Assembly (NCBI GenBank): GCA_034520365.1
Contig: JAXHNP010000003.1
Location: forward strand, 62,001 to 126,000
Source: Desulfobacterales bacterium
Lineage (GTDB): Bacteria; Desulfobacterota; Desulfobacteria; Desulfobacterales; Desulfosalsimonadaceae
DNA length: 64,000 bases
Direction of reading: 5' to 3'
The position numbers and the translations under genes were made by a program. The notes beneath the pieces are model-generated. The model had not been told where the DNA came from and made no database searches. It was given only the letters and a program-made list of their open reading frames with translations. Below, piece after piece: positions 1 through 7,982 of the stretch (positions are counted from its first letter, which is position 1; each line of letters begins with the position of its first letter).

Positions 1-93
1 AATCGACGGAAGAACCTCACGCAATCAGAAATGCTGGCCTTTTTCCGCATGCCCGGCACCATCCGCCATTTGCCGGCCTATGATGGGAATTGA
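1..93 (+). CDS. 3' end of an unidentified gene (partial)
   Basis: The reading frame beginning at base 1 stays open for 30 codons and ends in TGA at 91-93. It is cut by the left edge of the window. The visible tail is basic and contains a short aromatic stretch (AFFRMPG). I do not recognise the family. The only support is an open frame followed by a clear intergenic region with a strong hairpin 40 bases downstream, so this is a tentative call. Confidence 0.35.
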   Translation, partial: NRRKNLTQSEMLAFFRMPGTIRHLPAYDGN

Positions 94-132
94 CAAACCC
101 CGTGCCAATGGATTAAAAATTTATCATCTTTT

Positions 133-183
133 ACCTAAATTGAGCGTTTCAGATTGCTAAAATCTGAAACGCTCAATTTAGGT
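133..183. terminator. Perfect 23-bp hairpin, CCTAAATT-family repeat
   Basis: Bases 133-155 and 161-183 are exact inverted copies with a 5-base loop (GCTAA). Each arm begins ACCTAAATTGAGCG. Single arms of a similar repeat occur at 18010-18033 and 34872-34895. The hairpin lies just after the truncated gene at the left edge and before the crotonase gene, so it may act as a bidirectional terminator. It has no long T run, so it may equally be a pair of repeat units in head-to-head orientation. Confidence 0.55.
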
Positions 184-264
184 TTTAGCTGTTTGGCCAT
201 GCCGGCACCGAAACCGGCGGACATACGTATATTTTAATTTTCAACCATTTCAGGGAGGCCCTAT

Positions 265-1056
265 ATGTCCTACAACACGATCATTTATGAAGAACAAAAC
301 GGTGTCGCCACCATTACCATCAACCGGCCGAAATCCTTAAACGCCCTTAACTCGGAAGTTTTACATGAGCTCACGCCTTTGCTGGAGAGCATCGCCCAAA
401 AGGAAGAAATCCGGGTGTTAATTATCACCGGGGCCGGCGAGAAGGCATTTGTAGCAGGTGCGGACATTTCAGAACTGGCTGAGTTAAACGCCCTTCAGGG
501 GAAATATTTTGTTAAAACCGGCCATGAATGCATGGCCAAACTGCAGAACCTGCCAATCCCTGTGATTGCAGCGGTAAACGGGTTTGCGCTGGGCGGCGGG
601 CTTGAACTGGCAATTGCCTGCGATTTTATCTATGCCTCGGAAAACGCCAAATTCGGGCTTCCGGAAATCACCCTGGGCCTCATTCCCGGCTTCGGCGGCA
701 CCCAGCGACTGGCCAGGATTGTGGGCAAAAATATCGCCAAAGAGATGATCTTTACCGGAAAACCCATTTCTGCCAAAGAGGCCCGGGATCTGGGCATTGT
801 AAACAAAATTCTCGCCCATGAAGATCTGATGACGGAAACCCGAAAAACCGCGGAAAGCATATCCGCCAAAGGCAGGGTCTCGCTCAATGCCGCCAAGGAA
901 GCAGTTAATCGCGGGGTGGAAGTGGATCTGCTCACCGGCTGCAGCATCGAAATCGACGCGTTCGGGCTTTGCATGGCCAGCGAGGATGCCCGGGAGGGCA
1001 CGAGCGCGTTTCTTGAAAAGCGAAAACCCAATTTTAAAGGAAATTTGAAGGGATAA
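265..1056 (+). CDS. Enoyl-CoA hydratase (crotonase family)
   Basis: A 263-residue cytoplasmic crotonase. It should add water across the double bond of a short-chain enoyl-CoA such as crotonyl-CoA, as in beta-oxidation or butyrate-type metabolism. The two oxyanion-hole regions are visible (AGADIS near 64-69 and ALGGGLE at 108-114). Both glutamates used by hydratases are present, E114 in GGGLELA and E134 in LPEITLG, which favours hydratase over isomerase activity. GGTQR at 144-148 is also typical. The ATG at 265 follows AGGGAGG at a good distance. The gene stands alone between a hairpin and a terminator, so its substrate cannot be set from context. Confidence 0.9.
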   Translation: MSYNTIIYEEQNGVATITINRPKSLNALNSEVLHELTPLLESIAQKEEIRVLIITGAGEKAFVAGADISELAELNALQGKYFVKTGHECMAKLQNLPIPVIAAVNGFALGGGLELAIACDFIYASENAKFGLPEITLGLIPGFGGTQRLARIVGKNIAKEMIFTGKPISAKEARDLGIVNKILAHEDLMTETRKTAESISAKGRVSLNAAKEAVNRGVEVDLLTGCSIEIDAFGLCMASEDAREGTSAFLEKRKPNFKGNLKG

Positions 1057-1457
1057 GCGTTTTTTTGCTTGACAGCGGTATTCGCATTGGCTAAAAAATA
1101 CAAGATTTTTCAATAATTTCCATCACAAAAGGAAAACAGCGGAAAAATGCATCGACATTGCGGACCTTTTGCTGGGTTTGGGAACTATTTCTTTTTTCAC
1201 TAGTCTTCCCATGGACCAGCAATCAAGCCATTAAGCAGACCGGATTTGCATAAAGACCATGGGGAGACGCCGCAAGGATCCCCATGGGTTTATTTTCAAG
1301 GCTGTGGGGGTAAAAAAACTCCGCGGCCTTTTTTATTTTAAGCCCGGCATACCGGATGGCCCGTATCCGGCGGCCCCGGCCGACACTGGATTGAACTTGC
1401 CGGCATTCGCATCATGCGTCAACTTGTCAATGCTGTAACACAACAGGAGGGTTCAGG
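1057..1457. other. Intergenic region between crotonase and paaK
   Basis: No gene is seen in these 400 bases. There is an inverted repeat CCATGGGGA / TCCCCATGG near 1258-1288 and a terminator-like hairpin at 1300-1334. The remaining sequence before the AGGAGGG ribosome-binding site of paaK (about 1445-1451) shows no convincing promoter. Confidence 0.5.
1300..1338 (+). terminator. Rho-independent terminator
   Basis: GGCTGTGGGG (1300-1309) pairs with CTCCGCGGCC (1319-1328) using some G-U pairs, with an A-rich loop. It is followed directly by a T-rich run (TTTTTTATTTT). It lies downstream of the crotonase gene and upstream of paaK and would separate the two units. Confidence 0.6.
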
Positions 1458-2758
1458 ATGATTTTCGACATCGAATATGAAACCATGCCCCGGGAGGCAC
1501 TTGAGTCCATCCAGCTCAGACGGCTTCAGACCACCTTATCCAGGGTTTATGCCACCGTTCCGTTTTATCGGAAAAAGTTTGACGAAGCCGGCGTACTGCC
1601 CGGTGATATGAAATCCCTGGACGATCTTAAACGACTGCCGTTTACGGTCAAGCAGGACCTTCGCGATAATTATCCCTTTGGCATGTTTGCCGTGCCCATG
1701 GAAAATGTGGTCCGGATCCATGCCTCCTCCGGCACCACCGGAAAACCCACGGTGGTGGGCTACACCGCCCGCGACATTAATACCTGGGCAGAACTCATTG
1801 CCCGCTCCCTCGCCTCCGCCGGTGCCTCCCGGGGGATATCATTCACAACGCTTATGGATACGGGCTTTTCACCGGCGGGCTGGGCTTTCACTACGGCGCG
1901 GAAAAACTGGGCGCCTCCGTGATACCGGTGTCCGGCGGCAACACCAAACGCCAGGTTATTATCATGAAAGATTTCGGTCCCACCATCCTTACCGCCACCC
2001 CGTCCTATGCCCTGCACCTGGCCGAAGCCGCTGAAGAAGAAGGGGTTTCCTTTCGGGATCTTAAATTTAAAAGCGGCATTTTCGGCGCTGAGCCCTGGTC
2101 CGAGGATATGCGCCATGAAATTGAAAACAAGCTGGGGCTAAAGGCCATTGATGTCTATGGATTAAGTGAAATCATCGGCCCCGGGGTCTCCATTGAGTGC
2201 CGGGAAGCCCAGAACGGTTTGCACCTTTTCGAAGATCATTTTATCCCTGAAATCATCGACCCCGAAACCGGGGAGGTGCTCCCCTATGGGGAAACCGGAG
2301 AGCTGGTGATCACATCCCTTACCAAAGAAGCCTTTCCGGTAATCCGCTACCGTACCCGCGATATTACCTCCCTTAATCCGGAACCCTGCATCTGCGGCCG
2401 CACCCATATACGCATGAACAAGGTTTCCGGCCGAACCGACGATATGCTGATTATCCGGGGCGTAAACGTATTTCCGTCCCAGATCGAAAGCGTGCTCATG
2501 CAGATTGAAGGCGTAGAACCCCATTATCAGTTGATTGTGGATCGAAAGGACAATCTGGACATTCTCACGGTTCGGGTCGAAGTCAGCAAAGAGGCGTTTT
2601 CCGATGAAGTGAAAGGCCTCCAGCAGTTTGCCGAAAACATTGAAAAAGAGATCAAGGAATACTTGGGCATATCCGCCCAGATCCGGCTCGCAGAGCCCAA
2701 ATCCATTGAGCGCAGCCAGGGCAAAGCCGCCCGTGTCATCGACAACCGAAAATTATAG
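1458..2758 (+). pseudogene. paaK: Phenylacetate-CoA ligase, split by a -1 frameshift
   Basis: Encodes an aryl-acid:CoA ligase of the PaaK family (AMP-forming; phenylacetate or an indoleacetate-like acid to its CoA thioester). The N-terminal part (1458-about 1835) has the adenylation P-loop SSGTTGKPT at residues 90-98. The C-terminal part, read in another frame through 2758, holds the GRTDD hinge, [10 protein letters not shown] and the terminal SQGKAARV with the presumed catalytic lysine. Around 1831-1835 the run of five G should be six: adding one G restores the family sequence [11 protein letters not shown] between the halves. The gene is otherwise undamaged, so this is a recent mutation, a sequencing error at a homopolymer, or a frameshifting site. 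The start has a strong AGGAGGG ribosome-binding site. It leads the ACT/liv cluster. Confidence 0.85.
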
Positions 2759-2802
2759 CCATACCATGAACGTCCTTGAACGTCCTTAATAAGGAGGGAG
2801 CC

Positions 2803-3234
2803 ATGAAAGCCGAACAAATATCCATTTTTCTGGAAAACAAGGCCGGCCGCCTGTCCGAGGTCACGGAGACACTGGCTGAGGCCGGGGTCAACATCCGGGC
2901 CCTGTCCCTGGCGGACACCACGGATTTCGGGGTCTTGAGGCTGATTGTGGACGACAACCAAAAGGCGGAAGAGGCACTAAAATCCGCCGGTTTTACGGTC
3001 CGCATCACGCATGTGGCGGCCGTCGAAGTTGATGACCGGCCGGGCGGTCTCCATTTTATTCTCAATGTCCTGACTGAGGCCAATATCAATGTGGAATATA
3101 TGTATGCATTTGTAGCCCAAAGCGGAGACAAGGCCATCATGGTTTTCCGGTTTGACCAGCTGGAAGAGGCCATCTCCATGCTTGAAAAAAATAATGTCAC
3201 CGTCATCAGCGGCAGCAAGCTCTATACCCTGTAA
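2803..3234 (+). CDS. Tandem ACT-domain regulatory protein
   Basis: A small cytoplasmic protein of 143 residues made of two ACT folds, roughly residues 1-70 and 71-143. Each opens with a beta strand and a loop typical of amino-acid-binding ACT modules ([10 protein letters not shown] and [10 protein letters not shown]). No catalytic domain is attached, so it should sense an amino acid or related ligand and modulate a partner. It sits 44 bases after paaK and before the Liv transporter, a grouping that suggests control of aryl-acid or amino-acid uptake and activation. I chose the ATG at 2803 because AAGGAGGGAGCC lies just upstream. An upstream in-frame TTG at 2776 lacks such a site. A 10-base tandem duplication (GAACGTCCTT) precedes it. 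Confidence 0.8.
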   Translation: MKAEQISIFLENKAGRLSEVTETLAEAGVNIRALSLADTTDFGVLRLIVDDNQKAEEALKSAGFTVRITHVAAVEVDDRPGGLHFILNVLTEANINVEYMYAFVAQSGDKAIMVFRFDQLEEAISMLEKNNVTVISGSKLYTL

Positions 3235-3345
3235 ACGGCATGCCGGTATGATCCCTGACCGCAAATCTGCGGATCACGCCGGCAGGTTTTCAAAACAATG
3301 GATAAAGACCCGTCAATTAACTAAACTAAACAAGGAGGTTCCGTC

Positions 3346-4512
3346 ATGTTATCAAACAAGCCCCGCATTCTATCCCGGATTCCGGCTTTAATTGCCGTCA
3401 TATGTCTAATTCTGGCCGGCTCCGCATTTAATGCCGCTGCCGAAAAGGTTTACAAAATCGGCGGCATCTTCTCTGTCACCGGCCCGGCCTCTTTTTTGGG
3501 GGATCCGGAAAAAAAATCCATGGAGATGGCGGTTGAACAGATCAACCAAAACGGCGGCATTAACGGCCATAAGCTTGAAGCGGTGATCTATGACACGGAG
3601 GGGGACCCCTCAAAAACGGTCATGAGTGTCAGCAAACTGATCAACAAAGACCGGGTCATCGCCATTATCGGCCCCAGCCGCACCCCCACCACCCTGGCCG
3701 TGGTTCCGATGGTCCAGAAGTCCGAGCTTCCGCTGATCAGCTGTGCGGCGGGCAATAAAATTGTGGAACCGGTCAAACCATGGGTGTTTAAAACCGCCCA
3801 AAGCGACATCCTGGCGGTTGCGTCGATCTATCAGCACATGAAAAAACAGGGATACGAAACTTTAGGCATCATCACGGTTGACAATGCATTCGGCGAAAGC
3901 GGCAAGGAACAGCTCCTGGCCCAGGCACCGGAATTCGGAATGCAGGTGGTGCGTTCTGAGACATTCGGCGGCAAGGACTCGGACATGACCGCCCAGTTGA
4001 CCAAAATCCGAAAGGAAAAACCGGATGCCATCATATGCTGGGGCACCAACCCGGGACCGGCAGTGGTGGCCAAAAACCTTGAACAGCTTGACATTGATAT
4101 CCCCCTGTACCAGAGCCATGGCGTGGCCTCCCCCAAATTCATTGAACTGGCCGGCAGTGCGGCCGAAGATATTCTGCTGCCCACCGGTAAAATCCTGGTG
4201 GCTGACCTGCTGCCCGAAAGTGATCCCCAGAAAGAGGCGCTGAACCGGTATATCAATGCGTATGAAAGCCAATACAAGGGCTCGGTTTCCGGCTTCGGCG
4301 GCTATGCCTATGACGCCGTTCACCTTCTGGCCAAAGCACTTGACGGCACCGGCGGGGACCGGGACCAAATCCGGCAGAACCTGGAAAACATAGACGGCCA
4401 TGTCGGTGTGAGCGGGGTGTTTAATTTCAGCAAGACCGATCACAACGGCCTGTCCCCGGATGCCTTTGTCATGGTCCGGATCCAAAACGGCAAGTGGCAG
4501 CTGGTGAAATAG
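3346..4512 (+). CDS. livJ: Branched-chain amino acid ABC transporter, substrate-binding protein
   Basis: A periplasmic binding protein of 388 residues in the Leu/Ile/Val-binding (type I) family. An N-terminal hydrophobic signal segment (about residues 12-30, ending near AFNAAAE) targets it for export. The mature part begins with KIGGIFSVTGPASFLG and continues with the alternating fold of this family (VIYDTEGDP, AIIGPSRTPTT). It is preceded by AAGGAGG. It is the first gene of a complete liv set. Given the two PaaK-type ligases around it, the ligand may be an aromatic or amino-acid-derived acid rather than leucine. That is inference from context. Confidence 0.9.
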   Translation: MLSNKPRILSRIPALIAVICLILAGSAFNAAAEKVYKIGGIFSVTGPASFLGDPEKKSMEMAVEQINQNGGINGHKLEAVIYDTEGDPSKTVMSVSKLINKDRVIAIIGPSRTPTTLAVVPMVQKSELPLISCAAGNKIVEPVKPWVFKTAQSDILAVASIYQHMKKQGYETLGIITVDNAFGESGKEQLLAQAPEFGMQVVRSETFGGKDSDMTAQLTKIRKEKPDAIICWGTNPGPAVVAKNLEQLDIDIPLYQSHGVASPKFIELAGSAAEDILLPTGKILVADLLPESDPQKEALNRYINAYESQYKGSVSGFGGYAYDAVHLLAKALDGTGGDRDQIRQNLENIDGHVGVSGVFNFSKTDHNGLSPDAFVMVRIQNGKWQLVK

Positions 4513-4525
4513 AAACCCTTGACCC

Positions 4526-4556
4526 GGCCCGGAGGCTTACCTCCGGGCCTTTAATT
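4526..4556 (+). terminator. Intra-operon hairpin between livJ and livH
   Basis: GGCCCGGAGG (4526-4535) and CCTCCGGGCC (4540-4549) form a perfect 10-bp stem with the tetraloop CTTA, followed by TTTAATT. It lies 14 bases after the livJ stop and just before livH. Such a hairpin could terminate a fraction of transcripts or protect the livJ mRNA, giving more binding protein than permease. Confidence 0.65.
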
Positions 4557-4569
4557 GATAAGACTTCGC

Positions 4570-5445
4570 ATGCAGGAAATTCTCCAGTACTTATTTTCAG
4601 GCATTACCAGCGGCGCCATCTATGCGGTCATCGCCGTGGGATTTTCCATGCTTTACAATTCCACGGAACTGATCAATTTCGCCCACGGCGAATTCGTTAT
4701 GCTGGGGGCGCTCAGCATGGTCACCCTAAGCGGCCCGCTGCAGCTGCCGCTGATCCCGGCATTTCTGATTTCGGTTATCGGTGTAGCCTGTCTGGGCATG
4801 CTCTTTGAGCGGCTGGCCATCCGAACGGTTCGGCATCCCAACCCCATCGTGTTAATCATTATCACGGTGGGGGCATCCATATTTCTAAAGGGCGTAGGGA
4901 TGCTTATCTGGGGAAAAGATGCGCATACGATCCCTTCGTTTACGGATCATCCGCCGCTTGATATCGCGGGCGCCAAGCTGCTGTCCCAGAGCATATGGAT
5001 CGTGTTGATCGTACTCTTAATGGCCGCCGGCCTGCATCTGTTTTATAAAAAAACCTTGACCGGAAAAGCCATGGAAGCCTGCGCCATCAGCAAAAAAGCG
5101 GCCTGGCTGGTGGGGATTCCGTCCAAATTCATGACGCTTCTGGCTTTCGGCTTAAGCACGGGCATGGGGGCGGTCGCCGGGGTGATTATCGCGCCGATCA
5201 CCATGTCCAGCTATGACATGGGCACCCTGCTTGGTTTAAAAGGATTCTGTGCGGCCATGCTGGGCGGGCTCGGCAGCCTCTGGGGCTCGATCATCGGCGG
5301 GCTTCTGCTGGGCATTCTGGAATCTTTGGGGGTCGGCCTGGTCTCCTCCGGCCTAAAGGACGCCACCGCATTTCTGCTCCTTTTGCTGATCCTTTATGTC
5401 CGGCCGGGCGGCATTATCAGTTCGGCCAATGTGGAAAGATTTTAA
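4570..5445 (+). CDS. livH: Branched-chain amino acid ABC transporter permease LivH
   Basis: An inner-membrane permease of about 291 residues with multiple hydrophobic segments. It shows the family N-terminus (LFSGITSGAIYAVIAVGFSM), the conserved NFAHGEF motif, and the EAA-like region ending GLGSLWGSIIGGLLLG. It pairs with LivM to form the channel and is energised by LivG and LivF. I prefer ATG 4570. A TTG at 4555 would add five residues but overlaps the hairpin region. The ribosome-binding site is weak, in line with lower expression than livJ. Confidence 0.9.
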   Translation: MQEILQYLFSGITSGAIYAVIAVGFSMLYNSTELINFAHGEFVMLGALSMVTLSGPLQLPLIPAFLISVIGVACLGMLFERLAIRTVRHPNPIVLIIITVGASIFLKGVGMLIWGKDAHTIPSFTDHPPLDIAGAKLLSQSIWIVLIVLLMAAGLHLFYKKTLTGKAMEACAISKKAAWLVGIPSKFMTLLAFGLSTGMGAVAGVIIAPITMSSYDMGTLLGLKGFCAAMLGGLGSLWGSIIGGLLLGILESLGVGLVSSGLKDATAFLLLLLILYVRPGGIISSANVERF

Positions 5446-5482
5446 CTTATGACATCCGTGACACCCATGAGCCCGAATTGCC

Positions 5483-6439
5483 ATGAATAATCGCGCCGCC
5501 TGGTTCCGAATTGCTTACACGGCCATGGCCGGTATCGTGATCCTGACCGGCATGCTGGTCAGCAATGCCTATCATCTGCAGCTGTTAACCTTCATCGGCA
5601 TTAACACCCTGCTGGCTTTGGGGCTGAATATGCTGATGGGCTATGCCGGCCAGATTTCTCTGGGCCATGCCGCCTTCTATGGGATTGGCGCCTATACCAC
5701 GGCTATATTGACCGTCCACTACAGCCTCTCCCCCTGGCTGGCGCTGCCTGCGGCCATTCTCATCGCCATGGCGGTGGCCTGTATCGTGGGCGTGCCCACC
5801 CTCAAGCTCTCCGGCTATTATTTGGGGATGGGCACCCTTGGCTTTGGCATGATTGTGCACATCCTGTTCCGGGAATGGAGCAGCATGACCGGCGGGGCTT
5901 CCGGCTTTATCGGCATTCCGCCGCTTGAACTGGGCCCAATCTCCTTTTCTTCCGGACGGAATTATTTTTACCTGGTCTGGGCGCTGGTGCTGCTTAGCAT
6001 CATTATCTGTCAGCGGATTATCGACTCCCGTATCGGCAGGGGTTTGCGGGCGATTCACGACGGGGAAAAGGCCGCCCTGGCCGTGGGGGTCAATACCAGC
6101 AGCCTAAAACTTCAGGTATTCGTATTAAGCGCGGCACTAAGCGCGCTTGCCGGCTTTTTGTACGCCCACCTGGTCTACTTTATCAGCCCGGGCACCTTTG
6201 ATTTCATCACTTCAATCCGGATGGTGACCATGGTGGTAATCGGCGGCATGGCCAGCATCTGGGGCGCTTTGCTGGGGGCCTCGCTGCTTACGCTTTTGCC
6301 TGAATGGCTGCATTCCTTTTCCGAATTTGAAATGGTGGTCTATGGGCTGGTACTGATGACGGTGATGATTTTTCTGCCCCAGGGCTTGACCCGTGGTTTA
6401 ATGGATCTCTATGAGCGATCAAAACGAAAACAAACCTGA
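5483..6439 (+). CDS. livM: Branched-chain amino acid ABC transporter permease LivM
   Basis: A polytopic inner-membrane protein of 318 residues, the second permease of the Liv transporter. It has the LivM signature NTLLALGLNMLMGYAGQISLGHAAFYGIGAY near residues 34-64 and the cytoplasmic coupling region with RIGRGLRAIHDGEKAA. The C-terminal GGMASIWGALLGA repeats the permease motif seen in LivH. It starts 37 bases after livH and overlaps livG by 29 bases, so translation is probably coupled. Confidence 0.9.
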   Translation: MNNRAAWFRIAYTAMAGIVILTGMLVSNAYHLQLLTFIGINTLLALGLNMLMGYAGQISLGHAAFYGIGAYTTAILTVHYSLSPWLALPAAILIAMAVACIVGVPTLKLSGYYLGMGTLGFGMIVHILFREWSSMTGGASGFIGIPPLELGPISFSSGRNYFYLVWALVLLSIIICQRIIDSRIGRGLRAIHDGEKAALAVGVNTSSLKLQVFVLSAALSALAGFLYAHLVYFISPGTFDFITSIRMVTMVVIGGMASIWGALLGASLLTLLPEWLHSFSEFEMVVYGLVLMTVMIFLPQGLTRGLMDLYERSKRKQT

Positions 6440-7208
6440 TAATCCGCCGCTGCTTTCGGTAGAAGGGGTGTCCAAGGCTTTCGGCGGCGTGCAGGCGGTC
6501 CGGAATGTCAGTTTTTCCCTTGCCCCCGGCACCATCACCGGTCTGATCGGCCCGAACGGGGCCGGCAAGACCACGCTGTTTAATCTGATCACCAGCGTTT
6601 TTCCGGCAAACAGCGGAAAAATTGCCTTTGACGGCACAGCCGTTCATAAACTGCGGATAAATGATCTGGTCCGCCGGGGCATTGCCCGGACCTTTCAGAA
6701 TGTGGAACTTTTTGAAAGCATGACCGTCCTTGAAAATATCCTCGTCGGCCAGCATACCCGGATGCGCTGCGGTATGTGGGGAAGCATTTTCCGCTTTCCC
6801 CGGGTGCGCCGGGAGGAGCGGCAGGCCCGCGAAAATGCCATGGCGCTGCTATCGTTTGTGGGCATTGATGCATACGCAAATCAGAAAAGCAGCGATCTGC
6901 CTTTCGGCTGGCAGCGGCTGCTCGAACTGGCCCGCGCCCTTGCGGCTCAGCCCAAACTGTTGCTGCTCGATGAGCCGGCGGCCGGCTTAAACATCACGGA
7001 GACCGCCCAGCTTGGGAAACTCATCCAAAAAATTCGGGAACAAGGCATCACCATCCTGCTGGTGGAGCATGATATGAGCCTGACCATGTCGGTTTCGGAT
7101 AAAATCATCGTGCTTGACCAGGGAGAAAAGATCGCCGAGGGGCTTCCCCGGGAGGTACAGGATAATGAGGCCGTCATCAAAGCCTATCTGGGCACAACAA
7201 AAAACTGA
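6411..7208 (+). CDS. livG: Branched-chain amino acid ABC transporter ATP-binding protein LivG
   Basis: A cytoplasmic ATPase of 265 residues. It has Walker A GPNGAGKTT (near 46-54), Walker B LLLLDEPAAGLN and the switch histidine in VEHDM. The signature motif is unusual, DLPFGWQRLLELARAL instead of the common LSYGQQR form, but the aligned glycine and the ELARAL tail remain. The gene starts inside the end of livM and would be translationally coupled to it. Confidence 0.9.
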   Translation: MSDQNENKPDNPPLLSVEGVSKAFGGVQAVRNVSFSLAPGTITGLIGPNGAGKTTLFNLITSVFPANSGKIAFDGTAVHKLRINDLVRRGIARTFQNVELFESMTVLENILVGQHTRMRCGMWGSIFRFPRVRREERQARENAMALLSFVGIDAYANQKSSDLPFGWQRLLELARALAAQPKLLLLDEPAAGLNITETAQLGKLIQKIREQGITILLVEHDMSLTMSVSDKIIVLDQGEKIAEGLPREVQDNEAVIKAYLGTTKN

Positions 7209-7238
7209 TTTAGATATGAATCGGATGAAGTAGCTCTT

Positions 7239-7982
7239 ATGCTGCGCATACGAAACCTGAAATGCTACTACGGCCGAATTATGGCGATTAAGGGCGTAAG
7301 CCTGTCGGTTGCCAAAGGCCGCATCATTACCCTGATCGGCGCCAACGGGGCGGGCAAAAGCACCATCCTGTCAGCGATCTGCGGCCTGCTAAACACCTGG
7401 GAGGGGGAAATCTATTTTGAAGATACGCCATTGAAAGGGCTGGACCCGCCGCGTGTGGTCAAACTGGGGATCAGCCTGGTGCCGGAGGGCCGGCTCATCT
7501 TCCCGCCGCTTTCGGTGATGGACAATCTGAAGCTGGGCGCCTATACCCTGTACCGCAAAAACCAGGGACAGGCCGCCGCAGACACCCTTGAGCATGTCAT
7601 GTCCCTCTTCCCCATTCTAAGCGAGAGGGCCAGGCAGCCGGCCGGCACCCTATCCGGCGGGGAGCAGCAGATGCTCGCCATTGGCCGCGCCCTTATGGCA
7701 AGGCCCCGGCTGCTTCTGCTGGATGAGCCTTCCATGGGACTGGCCCCGCAGATTGTGGAAAAAATTTTTCAAATCCTGGAACTTCTGCGAAGCGAGGGCT
7801 ACACGATTCTTCTCGTCGAGCAGAATGCCCGGGCCGCCCTTCAGGTGGCGGACCGGGGCTATGTCTTTGAGACCGGCGCGGTGGTGCTTCAGGGCAAGGC
7901 TTCGGAACTTTTGGAAGACCAGGATGTCAAGCGCGCTTTTCTGGGAAAAGATTATGGAGACTTTTATGAAGAACGCCAATGA
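7239..7982 (+). CDS. livF: Branched-chain amino acid ABC transporter ATP-binding protein LivF
   Basis: The second ATPase of the Liv complex, 247 residues. Walker A is GANGAGKST, the signature is LSGGEQQMLAIGRAL, and Walker B is LLLLDEPSMGLAP. It starts 30 bases after livG. Its last 17 bases overlap the next ligase-like gene, so the ligase homologue belongs to the same transcript. Confidence 0.92.
   Translation: MLRIRNLKCYYGRIMAIKGVSLSVAKGRIITLIGANGAGKSTILSAICGLLNTWEGEIYFEDTPLKGLDPPRVVKLGISLVPEGRLIFPPLSVMDNLKLGAYTLYRKNQGQAAADTLEHVMSLFPILSERARQPAGTLSGGEQQMLAIGRALMARPRLLLLDEPSMGLAPQIVEKIFQILELLRSEGYTILLVEQNARAALQVADRGYVFETGAVVLQGKASELLEDQDVKRAFLGKDYGDFYEERQ

Noticed and set aside
484-1113. Long minus-strand open frame across the crotonase gene
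   Set aside because: It is antisense to a well-supported gene, has no recognisable domain and has no ribosome-binding site.
7681-7965. N-terminal extension of the second PaaK-like protein
   Set aside because: It overlaps livF in another frame and has no ligase-family similarity; ATG 7966 has a ribosome-binding site.
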